Shown here piece by piece: positions 26,045 to 34,008 of a DNA stretch of 59,076 bases. This DNA is from Thermoanaerobacterium saccharolyticum (GTDB taxonomy: Bacteria > Bacillota > Thermoanaerobacteria > Thermoanaerobacterales > Thermoanaerobacteraceae). The position numbers were made by a program, and so were the translations under genes. Each line of letters opens with the position of its first letter. The first letter of the stretch is position 1. Under the pieces are notes generated by a model. That model was not told the origin of the DNA, made no database searches, and saw only the letters and a program-made list of their open reading frames with translations. The stretch is from NCBI RefSeq assembly GCF_000747665.1, contig NZ_BBKT01000031.1:1-59076 (forward strand), written 5' to 3'.

Positions 26045-26865
26045 TATTTATCCTCCTCATTGTATTTAAAAGGCTCCCTCAACATGATATTAAAACCATA
26101 TCCAGACGGGAGAATATGCAGTGTAACATGTGTTAATGATAGTATCTCATCAGGGCTGGACTCCGATACATTTGTATTTTTTAGCGTCCTTCCATCTACA
26201 ACAGTTACTGCGTTTGAACCGATGACTTTAAACTTGTCACCATCTACAACTATAGCTGTATCCTCATCTATCCCTACTCCAAGATTGTTGGGATTTTCAG
26301 CTATGGCAGTAAGCAGTCTTCCGATCCTGCCTCTTTGGGCAAAGTGTTGATCTATTATGACGTTATTTAAAAGTCCTAATCCCGAAGCCATGTTTATAGT
26401 GCATTTTCTGGGGGCTTCCTCATCATCCCCACCTATTATCATTGTCCCTGACATAGCAGAAGCACCTGCGCTTGTGCCAACTATAAGGGTTCCTTTCCGC
26501 TTATTAAGATCATTCAATAGTTTATCTATACCACTTCCGCCAAGTACGCTTGTAATCCTTAATTGATCTCCTCCTGTAAAAAAAATACATGTACTTTTTT
26601 TAAGCTTTTCTAAGACAATCTCATCTTTTGTATCATCTCTTGAATCTACATTTACAGTTTCTACGATACCAGCTCCTAATCTCTTGAAAATTTCAACATA
26701 ATTTTTACCCACTTCTTGCGGCTTTTCTGTAGCTGTAGTCATTATTAAAATTCTGCCGTTTTCACCGCCTGATAACTTTATCACTTCTTTTAAGATTACA
26801 CATTTATCTTTTTTATCCTCTGCCCCACCTATTATAATCAGTTTCCCAGTCTTTATTTCATCCAT
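26044..26865 (-). CDS. cphB: Cyanophycinase
   Basis: A 273-residue peptidase (family S51) that cleaves cyanophycin to beta-Asp-Arg dipeptides. The nucleophile Ser is in VGTSAGASAMSG. Other landmarks are IIGGAEDKKDKC, FFTGGDQLR, DQHFAQRGRIGRL and GVGIDEDTA. An A8/T8 tract at 26578-26585 is in frame here, a useful contrast with the broken tracts elsewhere. It is the first gene of the cphB-cphA pair. Confidence 0.95.
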   Translation of the reverse strand: MDEIKTGKLIIIGGAEDKKDKCVILKEVIKLSGGENGRILIMTTATEKPQEVGKNYVEIFKRLGAGIVETVNVDSRDDTKDEIVLEKLKKSTCIFFTGGDQLRITSVLGGSGIDKLLNDLNKRKGTLIVGTSAGASAMSGTMIIGGDDEEAPRKCTINMASGLGLLNNVIIDQHFAQRGRIGRLLTAIAENPNNLGVGIDEDTAIVVDGDKFKVIGSNAVTVVDGRTLKNTNVSESSPDEILSLTHVTLHILPSGYGFNIMLREPFKYNEEDK

Positions 26866-26895
26866 CTATACGCCTCCACAGAAGTTACAAAATAA

Positions 26896-26930
26896 AAAAC
26901 TTCAACCATATATAGTATGGCTGAAGTTTT
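26896..26930 (-). terminator. Terminator after the lipid kinase gene
   Basis: A long imperfect hairpin: AAAACTTCA with TGAAGTTTT, and inner CCATA/TATGG. It lies 20 bp past the dagK-like stop, with a U-rich stretch. Confidence 0.65.
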
Positions 26931-26950
26931 CTGACAATATACTTTATTAT

Positions 26951-27823
26951 TTAATTTGTGCAAATTTTTACAGAATTCTTCTTCACATTAAGCACAATGG
27001 GATTTGACAAAATGACTTCCCCATCTACGCAAAGTGCTAACTCCTCTTCGGCGTCTATATGTATCTTCTCAGCTTTATAAGTCTCAACACACTTCAATGA
27101 TGTGTGTTTTCCAAAGATAGCCATGGGAAGCAAGAAAAGCAGCTTGAATTTGCTGATTTCATTTACAATTATAACATCTAAATATCCATCGTCTGGGTTG
27201 GCGTCAGGCAAGATCTTAAATCCGCCGCCGTAAAAGCTACAATTGCCAAATGCGGCCAACATTATCCTTCTCTTTATCATCTTTCCATCTATATCGATTT
27301 TTACATTGTAAGGCTTGTATTTAAAAAGTACATTTATGAGGCTTAATGTATAAGCTAAAATTCCACTGACAAATCTTTTAAATTTAGTCACTTGCACTGC
27401 CACATCCGCATCAATGCCTATATTCGCCACATTGTTGCATGTGATGTACTTATTTATGACAGCGCTATCAATAAGCTTTGTCTTTTTCGTTAGCAGAATT
27501 TCCAATGCCCTATATACATTCTTTGGAATGCGAAAATACCTTGCAAAATCATTGCCGGTGCCTAAAGGTATTATGCCAAGTGATACATTTGAATCGCCTA
27601 TGCCGTTAATGACCTCATGAACTGTCCCATCACCGCCTACTGCTACCACAATATCAAAACTATCTTTTGCAGCTTCTCTCGCCAGTATAGTACCATGCCC
27701 TGGATAATTTGTTATAAAAAACTTGTACTTTATGTTTTTGTCTTTCATATACTTTTCTATTTTAGGAATCATCCTATATGCCTTGCCATTGCCAGCAGTG
27801 GGATTTACAATAAAGGCAATCAA
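26951..27823 (-). CDS. Diacylglycerol kinase-type lipid kinase (YegS/BmrU family)
   Basis: The protein is 290 residues. FIVNPTAGNGKAYRMI and AVGGDGTVHEVINGI form the catalytic nucleotide site. LGIIPLGTGNDFAR and DGEVIL complete the DAGK-catalytic fold. It probably phosphorylates diacylglycerol or a related lipid at the membrane. It lies 7 bp after the DUF4446 gene. Confidence 0.92.
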   Translation of the reverse strand: MIAFIVNPTAGNGKAYRMIPKIEKYMKDKNIKYKFFITNYPGHGTILAREAAKDSFDIVVAVGGDGTVHEVINGIGDSNVSLGIIPLGTGNDFARYFRIPKNVYRALEILLTKKTKLIDSAVINKYITCNNVANIGIDADVAVQVTKFKRFVSGILAYTLSLINVLFKYKPYNVKIDIDGKMIKRRIMLAAFGNCSFYGGGFKILPDANPDDGYLDVIIVNEISKFKLLFLLPMAIFGKHTSLKCVETYKAEKIHIDAEEELALCVDGEVILSNPIVLNVKKNSVKICTN

Positions 27824-27830
27824 ACTATCC

Positions 27831-28334
27831 TCACCTCTGACCTTTTCTTGCCTTATCTATGGCCTGTATCTCCTCGGCAGATAGAGGATAATTTGATTGT
27901 GCTTTAACTATGGGTTTTGCAAACGTGGCGGTTTCGTTTCTGCCATAAATGCCCGATAATACTATTCCATTGTCATCGCTATCTAAAAGAGCTATCGAAA
28001 AACTTAAATCAGATCCAACATCATTAAAAGCATTATACCTTACGATTCCAACCTTCTTTATAGAAGCTTTCATTTCATTGTCTATCATGCTTAACTCTTT
28101 TCTGAACTTTTCCAGCTTTTCATTAAACTCATCATTCTTGCTTATATTTTTAGCAAGAAGATCTACTACATCCCCTATCTCCAATTCTTTAATAAGTTTT
28201 TTATATTTATTCTTTAATTTTGTGTATTTCGAATTAATCACAATTACTACTATAAAGTCTATTAATCCTAAGACAATCGCAAACAATACAAGCAGATTAA
28301 CATTTTTATTGAGCATCATCATAAGTTCCTGCAT
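27831..28334 (-). CDS. DUF4446 family membrane-anchored protein
   Basis: The protein is 167 residues. One N-terminal transmembrane helix (VNLLVLFAIVLGLIDFIVVI) is followed by a coiled-coil-prone charged segment (NSKYTKLKNKYKKLIKEL) and a C-terminal domain with KVGIVRYNAFNDVGSDLSFS. That last motif is typical of DUF4446 proteins, often found next to parB in Clostridia. Function is unknown. Confidence 0.82.
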   Translation of the reverse strand: MQELMMMLNKNVNLLVLFAIVLGLIDFIVVIVINSKYTKLKNKYKKLIKELEIGDVVDLLAKNISKNDEFNEKLEKFRKELSMIDNEMKASIKKVGIVRYNAFNDVGSDLSFSIALLDSDDNGIVLSGIYGRNETATFAKPIVKAQSNYPLSAEEIQAIDKARKGQR

Positions 28335-28365
28335 AATTTCTTCTTCCTCCGCATATTAAGATTCT

Positions 28366-29514
28366 CTAACTAATGGCTTGTTTTGCTATGGTATACAATG
28401 CTTCAATTGCTTTATCAACTTCATCTTCTGTGTTAAAATACCCTATTCCAAATCTGACAGTTCCAGTCTTTATAGTGCCTATTGTCTGATGAGCCAAAGA
28501 TGAACAATGAAGTCCAGATCTTGTCGCTATATCAAATGCCTTATCCAATATATAGCTGACTTCTCCAGAATCAATATCTTTAATATTTACTGAAATGACA
28601 CCGACTCGCTTTTTTAAATCTTCGTTTCCGTATAAGATAAGATTGGGAATTTCTTTTACACCATCTATAAATCTCCTTATAAGCATCCTTTCGTGATCCA
28701 AAATATTCTCTACCCCTACATTTCTTACAAATTTTACGCCTTCTTTTAAACCTGCGATCCCAGGCGTATTTGGCGTACCACTTTCCAGCATGTCAGGCAT
28801 CATATCAGGCTGGTGTATGTTTTCTGAATTGCTACCTGTCCCACCTTCTTTTATTGTCTTAAGTTTTATTGTGTCTCGCACATAAAGCCCCCCAGTTCCT
28901 TGAGGACCTAACAGCGATTTGTGGCCTGGAAATGCTAATAGATCGATATTGTCTTTCTCCACATCAATAGGATAACTACCTGCAGTCTGTGCAGCATCAA
29001 CAAGGAAATATATACCCATTTCCCGGGCAATACTACCTATTTCCCTTATTGGCATCAACGTGCCAGTAACGTTTGATGCATGGATCATGGCGATCAGTTT
29101 TGTATTCTTCTTTATTGATTTCTTTATATCATCCACATCGATATTTCCCTTTTCATCGCATTTGACTACAGTCAAATCGATGTAATTTCTATCCCTAAGC
29201 GCAATAAGTGGTCTTATCATTGAATTGTGCTCCATACTGGACGTTATAACATGATCGCCTTCGTTTAAAATTCCCTTTATGGCAATATTTAATGAATCTG
29301 TCGTATTAAGCGTAAAAACTATCCTCATAGGATCGATTATATTAAATAGATTGCAAAGTTCCTGTCTGGCCTCCAATATGTGCCTTCCAGATTCAATTGC
29401 CAACCTATGGCTTCCTCTTCCTGGATTGCCACAGTATCTCATCACTTTATCAATCTCATCATAGACTGATTCAGGCTTAGGATACGATGTAGCTGCATTG
29501 TCAAAATAAATCAA
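28366..29514 (-). CDS. Cysteine desulfurase-like aminotransferase class V
   Basis: A 382-residue PLP enzyme. MIYFDNAATSYPKPESV opens the fold, the PLP Lys is in FPGHKSLLGPQGTGG, and the candidate catalytic Cys is in RSGLHCSSLAHQTIG. The HC-S-LAH arrangement fits the cysteine desulfurase family that includes EF2568-type proteins, some linked to selenium metabolism, rather than housekeeping IscS. It lies 21 bp after hydE and one gene from DUF3343, a putative sulfur/selenium carrier. A sulfur or selenium donor role for a neighbouring process is inferred. Confidence 0.85.
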   Translation of the reverse strand: MIYFDNAATSYPKPESVYDEIDKVMRYCGNPGRGSHRLAIESGRHILEARQELCNLFNIIDPMRIVFTLNTTDSLNIAIKGILNEGDHVITSSMEHNSMIRPLIALRDRNYIDLTVVKCDEKGNIDVDDIKKSIKKNTKLIAMIHASNVTGTLMPIREIGSIAREMGIYFLVDAAQTAGSYPIDVEKDNIDLLAFPGHKSLLGPQGTGGLYVRDTIKLKTIKEGGTGSNSENIHQPDMMPDMLESGTPNTPGIAGLKEGVKFVRNVGVENILDHERMLIRRFIDGVKEIPNLILYGNEDLKKRVGVISVNIKDIDSGEVSYILDKAFDIATRSGLHCSSLAHQTIGTIKTGTVRFGIGYFNTEDEVDKAIEALYTIAKQAIS

Positions 29515-29535
29515 TGATAACCCTCCTATCGGTTT

Positions 29536-30606
29536 CTATACTATCTCTTTTATATACTCTTTATTTATATAAGGAGGCAATTTTCTACCAGCTTTTACAA
29601 TAGCCTTGTATGCCGTCTTAAGATCCACCATGTTTTTGTTGCTGTAAATCCTGTACCTGCTTCTGTACTTTGAAGGAGTAGATATAAGCATAATCGTATT
29701 TGCGCCAGCCATTAAAGCTTTTACTTGGGCTTCCTTGTCAACGGTAGCCAATGCAGTCGTCGCTGGAATAAAGACATTTTTTAATACAAGCCTTGTAACA
29801 GCGACGGTTTTAAGCGTCATCTCAACGCTTCCATGTGGGTATGTCTCTAAAGGCGTACCTACAGCAGGCACAAAAGGACCAATGCCTACCATGTGAATGC
29901 CCATATCTTTAAAGAAAAGTATATCTCTTGCAATGTCCCTTGCTGTCTGCCCAGGAAGTCCTATTATGTTTCCATTGCCATTTATATATCCATTTTCCCT
30001 AAGCCATTGGCTGCATTTTACGCGGTAGTCAAAATCATCATCAGGGTGTATGTTTTTAAATACTTCCCTGTTTGTAGTCTCTATTTTTAGCAAGAAGTTG
30101 TTTGCACCAGCTTCCCTAAAATGCCTGTATTCTTCCTCAGTCCTTTCACCAATGCTTAATGTTATCCGCATATTAGTCTCTTTCTTGATTTTTCTTATTA
30201 TCTCTATTATTTTATCCTCTGTGTACCATGGATCTTCTCCTGATTGAAGAATAACCGTCTTTATCCCCATCCGCTTTAGTTCTTTTGCTGTTTCAACTAT
30301 CTCATCTGCATCCATCCTATACCTGTCGACAGTTGAATTATCCCTTCTCAATCCGCAGTACAGGCAATTTTTCCTGCAGATGTTAGAAAACTCTATTGCA
30401 GCCCTTATATCGACTACATCACCTACAACCGCCTTCCTCATCTCATCGGCGGCTTTGTATATAGAACTTAGGTTCTCATCCCCTTCGGCGCTAAGCAGCA
30501 AAACTATATCATCTTCCGTAAGATCTATGCCTTTTTCTACTTTTTCTAATACAGCTTTTATATCGCCACTTAACCTTCTATTTATTCTTTCTACTAAGCC
30601 ATCCAA
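29536..30606 (-). CDS. hydE: [FeFe]-hydrogenase H-cluster radical SAM maturase HydE
   Basis: A 356-residue radical SAM enzyme. The 4Fe-4S motif CxxxCxxC is in FSNICRKNCLYCGLRRDN, SAM contacts include ILQSGEDPWYT, and the C-terminal Gly/Pro-rich strand is PFVPAVGTPLETYP. HydE acts on an iron complex delivered by HydG during H-cluster assembly; HydG and HydF are not in this window. The start is weak: only TTG 30606 is available, and AGGA lies just 2 nt before it. The frame stays open upstream into the DUF3343 C-terminus (see that entry), so a fused or coupled product is possible. Confidence 0.9.
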   Translation of the reverse strand: MDGLVERINRRLSGDIKAVLEKVEKGIDLTEDDIVLLLSAEGDENLSSIYKAADEMRKAVVGDVVDIRAAIEFSNICRKNCLYCGLRRDNSTVDRYRMDADEIVETAKELKRMGIKTVILQSGEDPWYTEDKIIEIIRKIKKETNMRITLSIGERTEEEYRHFREAGANNFLLKIETTNREVFKNIHPDDDFDYRVKCSQWLRENGYINGNGNIIGLPGQTARDIARDILFFKDMGIHMVGIGPFVPAVGTPLETYPHGSVEMTLKTVAVTRLVLKNVFIPATTALATVDKEAQVKALMAGANTIMLISTPSKYRSRYRIYSNKNMVDLKTAYKAIVKAGRKLPPYINKEYIKEIV

Positions 30607-30649
30607 CTTCCTAATTTTATACGGATATATACCTTTTACCGATACAGAA

Positions 30650-30835
30650 TTATTTTTTAAAAGTTTTTTCTGCTACATCTACATTATATGCATCAATTTT
30701 GATTGCGGTACTGCATACAGAACCGTACTCCGCTGGAGCTGGTATCAGCTCCGTCTTTATATTGTTTTCTTTTAGTATCTTATCTGCATTCAGCATGTGC
30801 TGCGTTGAATTGCAGATTATTATGCAATATTCCAT
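30650..30835 (-). CDS. DUF3343 putative Se/S carrier-like protein, C-terminus frameshifted toward HydE
   Basis: A 61-residue frame: MEYCIIICNSTQHMLNADKI, ELIPAPAEYGSVCSTAIKI. It matches the DUF3343 family, with its conserved Cys after a Pro-rich turn. The frame ends TFKK-stop at an A6 run (plus-strand T run 30653-30658). With five A's the reading becomes TFKNNSVSVKGIYPYKIRKL, which restores the 'nn....GIY' ending of the family. It then runs without a stop straight into HydE in the HydE frame, giving a 432-residue fusion. Whether this is a real fusion, a slip site or an error cannot be decided from one sequence. Confidence 0.75.
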   Translation of the reverse strand: MEYCIIICNSTQHMLNADKILKENNIKTELIPAPAEYGSVCSTAIKIDAYNVDVAEKTFKK

Positions 30836-30902
30836 CTATATCACCTAAAATTTATTTATATATCTATATTTTATATTTATTTAGCCTCTGTTACAATAGA
30901 AA

Positions 30903-30928
30903 AATGCATTTGTTTTTACAAATGCATT
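30903..30928 (-). terminator. Terminator after parB
   Basis: A perfect 11-bp stem (AATGCATTTGT/ACAAATGCATT) is followed on the minus strand by TTTTCTATT. It lies 5 bp past the parB stop and separates parAB from the DUF3343-hydE unit. Confidence 0.75.
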
Positions 30929-30932
30929 AAGA

Positions 30933-31772
30933 TCACCTATCTATTATGAGTTCAGTAAGCCTCGACAGATCTTCCTCTCCATAGTATTCTATCAATATTT
31001 TCCCCCTGTTTTTCCCATGGATAATTTTGACCTTTGTGCCAAAAAATCTACAGAAATTATCTTCTATCTCTTTTATGTATGCGTCGCTTTCTTTTCGCTT
31101 TTTCTTCTTGGAGGATGTAACTTCTTTTATGAGGTTTTCCGTCTCTCTCACATTTAGATTTTTGTCCACTATTTTCTTTGCTATCATGTTTTGCTTCTCA
31201 GCGTCCTGCAAGGCCAATATTACTTTTGCGTGTCCAGTCGTTATTTTGCCTTCCATCAACATATTTTGAACTTCATCATCTAAATTCAAAAGCCTTATGC
31301 TGTTGGCAATGGATGATCTGCTTTTACCTACCCTTTTTGATATTTCTTCCTGTGTCAGATTGAACTGCTCCATCAGGGATTTATACGCCTTTGCCTCATC
31401 AATTGGGTTTAAATCTTCTCTCTGAAGATTTTCTATGAGAGCTATCTCCATCACTTTTTGATCGTCAAAGTCCTTCACTATGGCAGGTATTTCTTTAAGC
31501 CCTGCTAACTTCGCAGCCCTCCACCTTCTCTCACCGGCCACAATCTGATACCCAAAATCGTTTTTTCTGACTATTATAGGCTGTATAATCCCGTGCTCTT
31601 TTATGGAATCGGATAGCTCTTTTAATGACTCATCATCAAAATGTTTCCTTGGCTGAAATTGATTTGGCTCAATATCCGAAATCTTGATGTTCTCGACGCC
31701 TTTTGGACTTTCTTCATCTATCTCTGGTATAAGAGCTTGTAAACCTCTACCAAGCCCTCTTTTATTATTCAC
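30933..31772 (-). CDS. parB: Chromosome partitioning protein ParB (Spo0J)
   Basis: The 279-residue CTP-dependent DNA clamp loads at parS. The N-terminal ParA-activating peptide is KRGLGRGLQALIPEID, the CTPase motifs are PNQFQPRKHFD and GERRWRAAKLAG, the helix-turn-helix is LTQEEISKRVGKSRSSIANS, and a C-terminal dimer domain follows. The start is GTG 31772, overlapping the parA stop. The longer frame to 31793 would add seven residues not expected in the family. Confidence 0.95.
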   Translation of the reverse strand: MNNKRGLGRGLQALIPEIDEESPKGVENIKISDIEPNQFQPRKHFDDESLKELSDSIKEHGIIQPIIVRKNDFGYQIVAGERRWRAAKLAGLKEIPAIVKDFDDQKVMEIALIENLQREDLNPIDEAKAYKSLMEQFNLTQEEISKRVGKSRSSIANSIRLLNLDDEVQNMLMEGKITTGHAKVILALQDAEKQNMIAKKIVDKNLNVRETENLIKEVTSSKKKKRKESDAYIKEIEDNFCRFFGTKVKIIHGKNRGKILIEYYGEEDLSRLTELIIDR

Positions 31773-32544
31773 CTGCCTCACCGTTCCTTTCAATTAATTC
31801 CTTCGCCAACTCCTCATAAGCTTCAGCACCTTTCGAATGCGGATCATAAAGGGAAATAGGCTTTCCAAAGCTTGGCGCTTCACCTAACCTTATGTTCCTT
31901 GGTATTATGGTTCCGTACACTTTCCCCTTGAAATACTTTTTGACCTCATCGACAACCTGTATCGATAGGTTTGTCCGAGCATTAAACATCGTCAAAACAA
32001 CTCCTTCAATTTCAAGGCCGTGGTTTATGTTTTTCTTTATCAAATTTATAGTATTCATCAATTGTGTCAATCCTTCTAACGCATAGTATTCACATTGTAT
32101 CGGAACCAAAACAGAATCCGCTGCCGTCAACGCGTTTATTGTCAAAAGCCCTAAAGATGGAGGGCAGTCGATTAAGATGTAGTCAAAATCTTCTTTTATT
32201 TCATTTATAGAATTTTTAAGCCTAAATTCTCTCGACAGCATCGGCACAAGTTCTATCTCTGCACCTGCCAATTGTATACTGGAAGGAACAATGGTAATAC
32301 CGCTCATATCTTCTAACTCTATGTACGCTTCTTTTATGTCCTTTCCTTCAATTAAAATATTATACGTGGTGCAGTTGATTGATGAGGTATCTATTCCAAA
32401 TCCACTTGTCATATTGCTTTGTGGATCCATATCGACGCACAGTACCTTCTTGCCAGCAGCAGATAAAGAATAGCCAAGATTTATAGTTGTTGTAGTCTTG
32501 CCAACGCCGCCTTTTTGATTTGCCACAGCTATTACTTTGCCCAA
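31765..32544 (-). CDS. parA: Chromosome partitioning ATPase ParA (Soj)
   Basis: A 259-residue Walker-type ATPase starting MGKVIAVANQKGGVGKTTTT (deviant Walker A KGGVGKTT), with DMDPQSNMTSG and LIDCPPSLGLLT. It regulates DnaA and works with ParB on nucleoid DNA. The start is TTG 32544 behind GGGGTG; upstream in-frame ATGs lie over the parS site. The 3' end overlaps parB. Confidence 0.95.
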   Translation of the reverse strand: MGKVIAVANQKGGVGKTTTTINLGYSLSAAGKKVLCVDMDPQSNMTSGFGIDTSSINCTTYNILIEGKDIKEAYIELEDMSGITIVPSSIQLAGAEIELVPMLSREFRLKNSINEIKEDFDYILIDCPPSLGLLTINALTAADSVLVPIQCEYYALEGLTQLMNTINLIKKNINHGLEIEGVVLTMFNARTNLSIQVVDEVKKYFKGKVYGTIIPRNIRLGEAPSFGKPISLYDPHSKGAEAYEELAKELIERNGEAGE

Positions 32545-32584
32545 TTTATCACCCCGCAATTTTATCATATTTTTATTATAGCAT

Positions 32585-32600
32585 TGTTCCATGTGGAACA
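32585..32600. promoter_or_regulatory. parS site upstream of parA
   Basis: TGTTCCATGTGGAACA is a 16-bp near-palindrome one central base from the generic parS form (TGTTNCACGTGAAACA-like). The reverse complement recurs exactly at 34662-34677. Confidence 0.75.
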
Positions 32601-32632
32601 AAAGTTAAATATTTGCACGGGGTGATTAAAAA

Positions 32633-33436
32633 TTACTTTTTAGGAATCCTTATCTTAAATTCAATGTAGTCATCTCCGTTAAGTTCAGTGTATTCAGCAT
32701 CGACACCTGAACTTTTCATTATTGTGATTGCTTGCTTTATTGTATTGACAAAAATTCTTATGTCTTTGTAAAATCTCATCATCTTCTTTTTTTCTTCCTT
32801 CTTATCTTCCTCCATCGTTATTTTATTTATCATATCCTGCACAATTTTTTCCGTTTCTTTAACATTGCACTTTTTCTTTATAATTATGTCGAGAGCCTTA
32901 TTCTGCATCTCCTCATCTGGAAGCCTTAAAAGGGCACGTGCATGGCGCTCTGTCAAATTGTGCTCTATCAATTTGGCTTTTATATTATCGCTAAGCTTTA
33001 AAAGCCTCAACTTATTAGCTATTGTAGATTGGCTTTTCCCCAGCATAACAGCCAGTTTTTCCTGAGTAAGATTGTGGTCGTTTATTAGGTTGTAATACCC
33101 TTCAGCTTCTTCTAAAAAGTTAAGATCCTTTCTCTGTAAATTTTCTATTAAAGCAATAACCGCAGAATCTTCATCGTACGCCTCAAACACTATAGCAGGA
33201 ATTGTCGTAAGGCCCGCCAACTTTGATGCTCTTAGCCGTCTTTCTCCAGATATAAGCTCATACGAATTGCCATTTACGACTCTCACGCTTATTGGCTGTA
33301 TGACGCCATAAGCTTTTATAGAATCGCAAAGCTCTTGAAGATTAGCTGTGTCAAAGATTTTTCGAGGCTGATATGGATTTGGCCTAATAAGGTCTATCGG
33401 CAAGTATTTGATTTCCTGCTGTTTTATTGACACCAT
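32633..33436 (-). CDS. noc: Nucleoid occlusion protein Noc (ParB paralogue)
   Basis: The protein is 267 residues. The ParB-like N-terminal domain has IRPNPYQPRKIFDT and ISGERRLRASKLAG, and the helix-turn-helix is LTQEKLAVMLGKSQSTIANK. An N-terminal stretch (MVSIKQQEIKYLPID) resembles the membrane-targeting region of Noc. Its position between rsmG and parA matches noc in Bacillus. The start is ATG 33436 behind GAGGTG. Noc keeps division machinery off the nucleoid. Assignment over a second ParB rests mainly on gene order. Confidence 0.88.
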   Translation of the reverse strand: MVSIKQQEIKYLPIDLIRPNPYQPRKIFDTANLQELCDSIKAYGVIQPISVRVVNGNSYELISGERRLRASKLAGLTTIPAIVFEAYDEDSAVIALIENLQRKDLNFLEEAEGYYNLINDHNLTQEKLAVMLGKSQSTIANKLRLLKLSDNIKAKLIEHNLTERHARALLRLPDEEMQNKALDIIIKKKCNVKETEKIVQDMINKITMEEDKKEEKKKMMRFYKDIRIFVNTIKQAITIMKSSGVDAEYTELNGDDYIEFKIRIPKK

Positions 33437-33544
33437 AAAAAACACCTCTTCGTAAAACAATAGATTATATTATATATATTCTACAATAATATCAAAATTC
33501 CTCCTATAATTCCATTATTATCCTAATATTTTATCAAAAATTTT

Positions 33545-33991
33545 TTATCTGTATATTTGGGGCAGTTTTAAATTCTGATGCTTAATGCTTCCATCCATGA
33601 TCATCTTTTTGAGCCCTTCTGGATATATGTCCAAACAATCAAACTGCGATATGTCAACCCACTTTACGTCTTTAATCACCTGCTGATCTTTAGGCATATC
33701 AGGATCAGAACCTAATTTCAAATCACCACCTACAATTCTGCATTTAAAATATGTAGCGTAATAAATAAGGTATTCCTCCAGATAACAGACGCTATCAGCC
33801 ACGACATCGTACCCTGTTTCTTCTTTGCATTCCCTCACCAATGCCTCTACAAGCGATTCATTTTCTTCAACGCGACCTCCTGGAAAGACCCAGCCTACCT
33901 CATCTTCCGTCTGGTGCTTTACGAGAAGAACTTTGCCGTCATTAATGATAACGCCTCTTGAAACCAATAGACAAGCCCTAAAATCCCTCAT
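33545..33991 (-). CDS. NUDIX hydrolase
   Basis: The protein is 148 residues. The complete Nudix box runs GRVEENESLVEALV then RECKEETGY, with G, E, RE and EE in the canonical spacing. Substrate is not predictable: it could clean oxidised nucleotides or hydrolyse a nucleotide sugar or ADP-ribose. It is inserted between rsmG and noc, a position with no such gene in Bacillus. Confidence 0.9.
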   Translation of the reverse strand: MRDFRACLLVSRGVIINDGKVLLVKHQTEDEVGWVFPGGRVEENESLVEALVRECKEETGYDVVADSVCYLEEYLIYYATYFKCRIVGGDLKLGSDPDMPKDQQVIKDVKWVDISQFDCLDIYPEGLKKMIMDGSIKHQNLKLPQIYR

Positions 33992-34008
33992 AAATCATTA
34001 TCCTTTCG

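Noticed and set aside
30640-30670. Classical -1 programmed ribosomal frameshift between DUF3343 and HydE
   Set aside because: The shift needed is +1 (or loss of one A in RNA), and no canonical X-XXY-YYZ heptamer or downstream pseudoknot is apparent.
33545-33991. NUDIX gene as horizontally acquired cargo
   Set aside because: Base use and orientation match its neighbours and there are no flanking repeats; insertion relative to Bacillus alone is not evidence of transfer.
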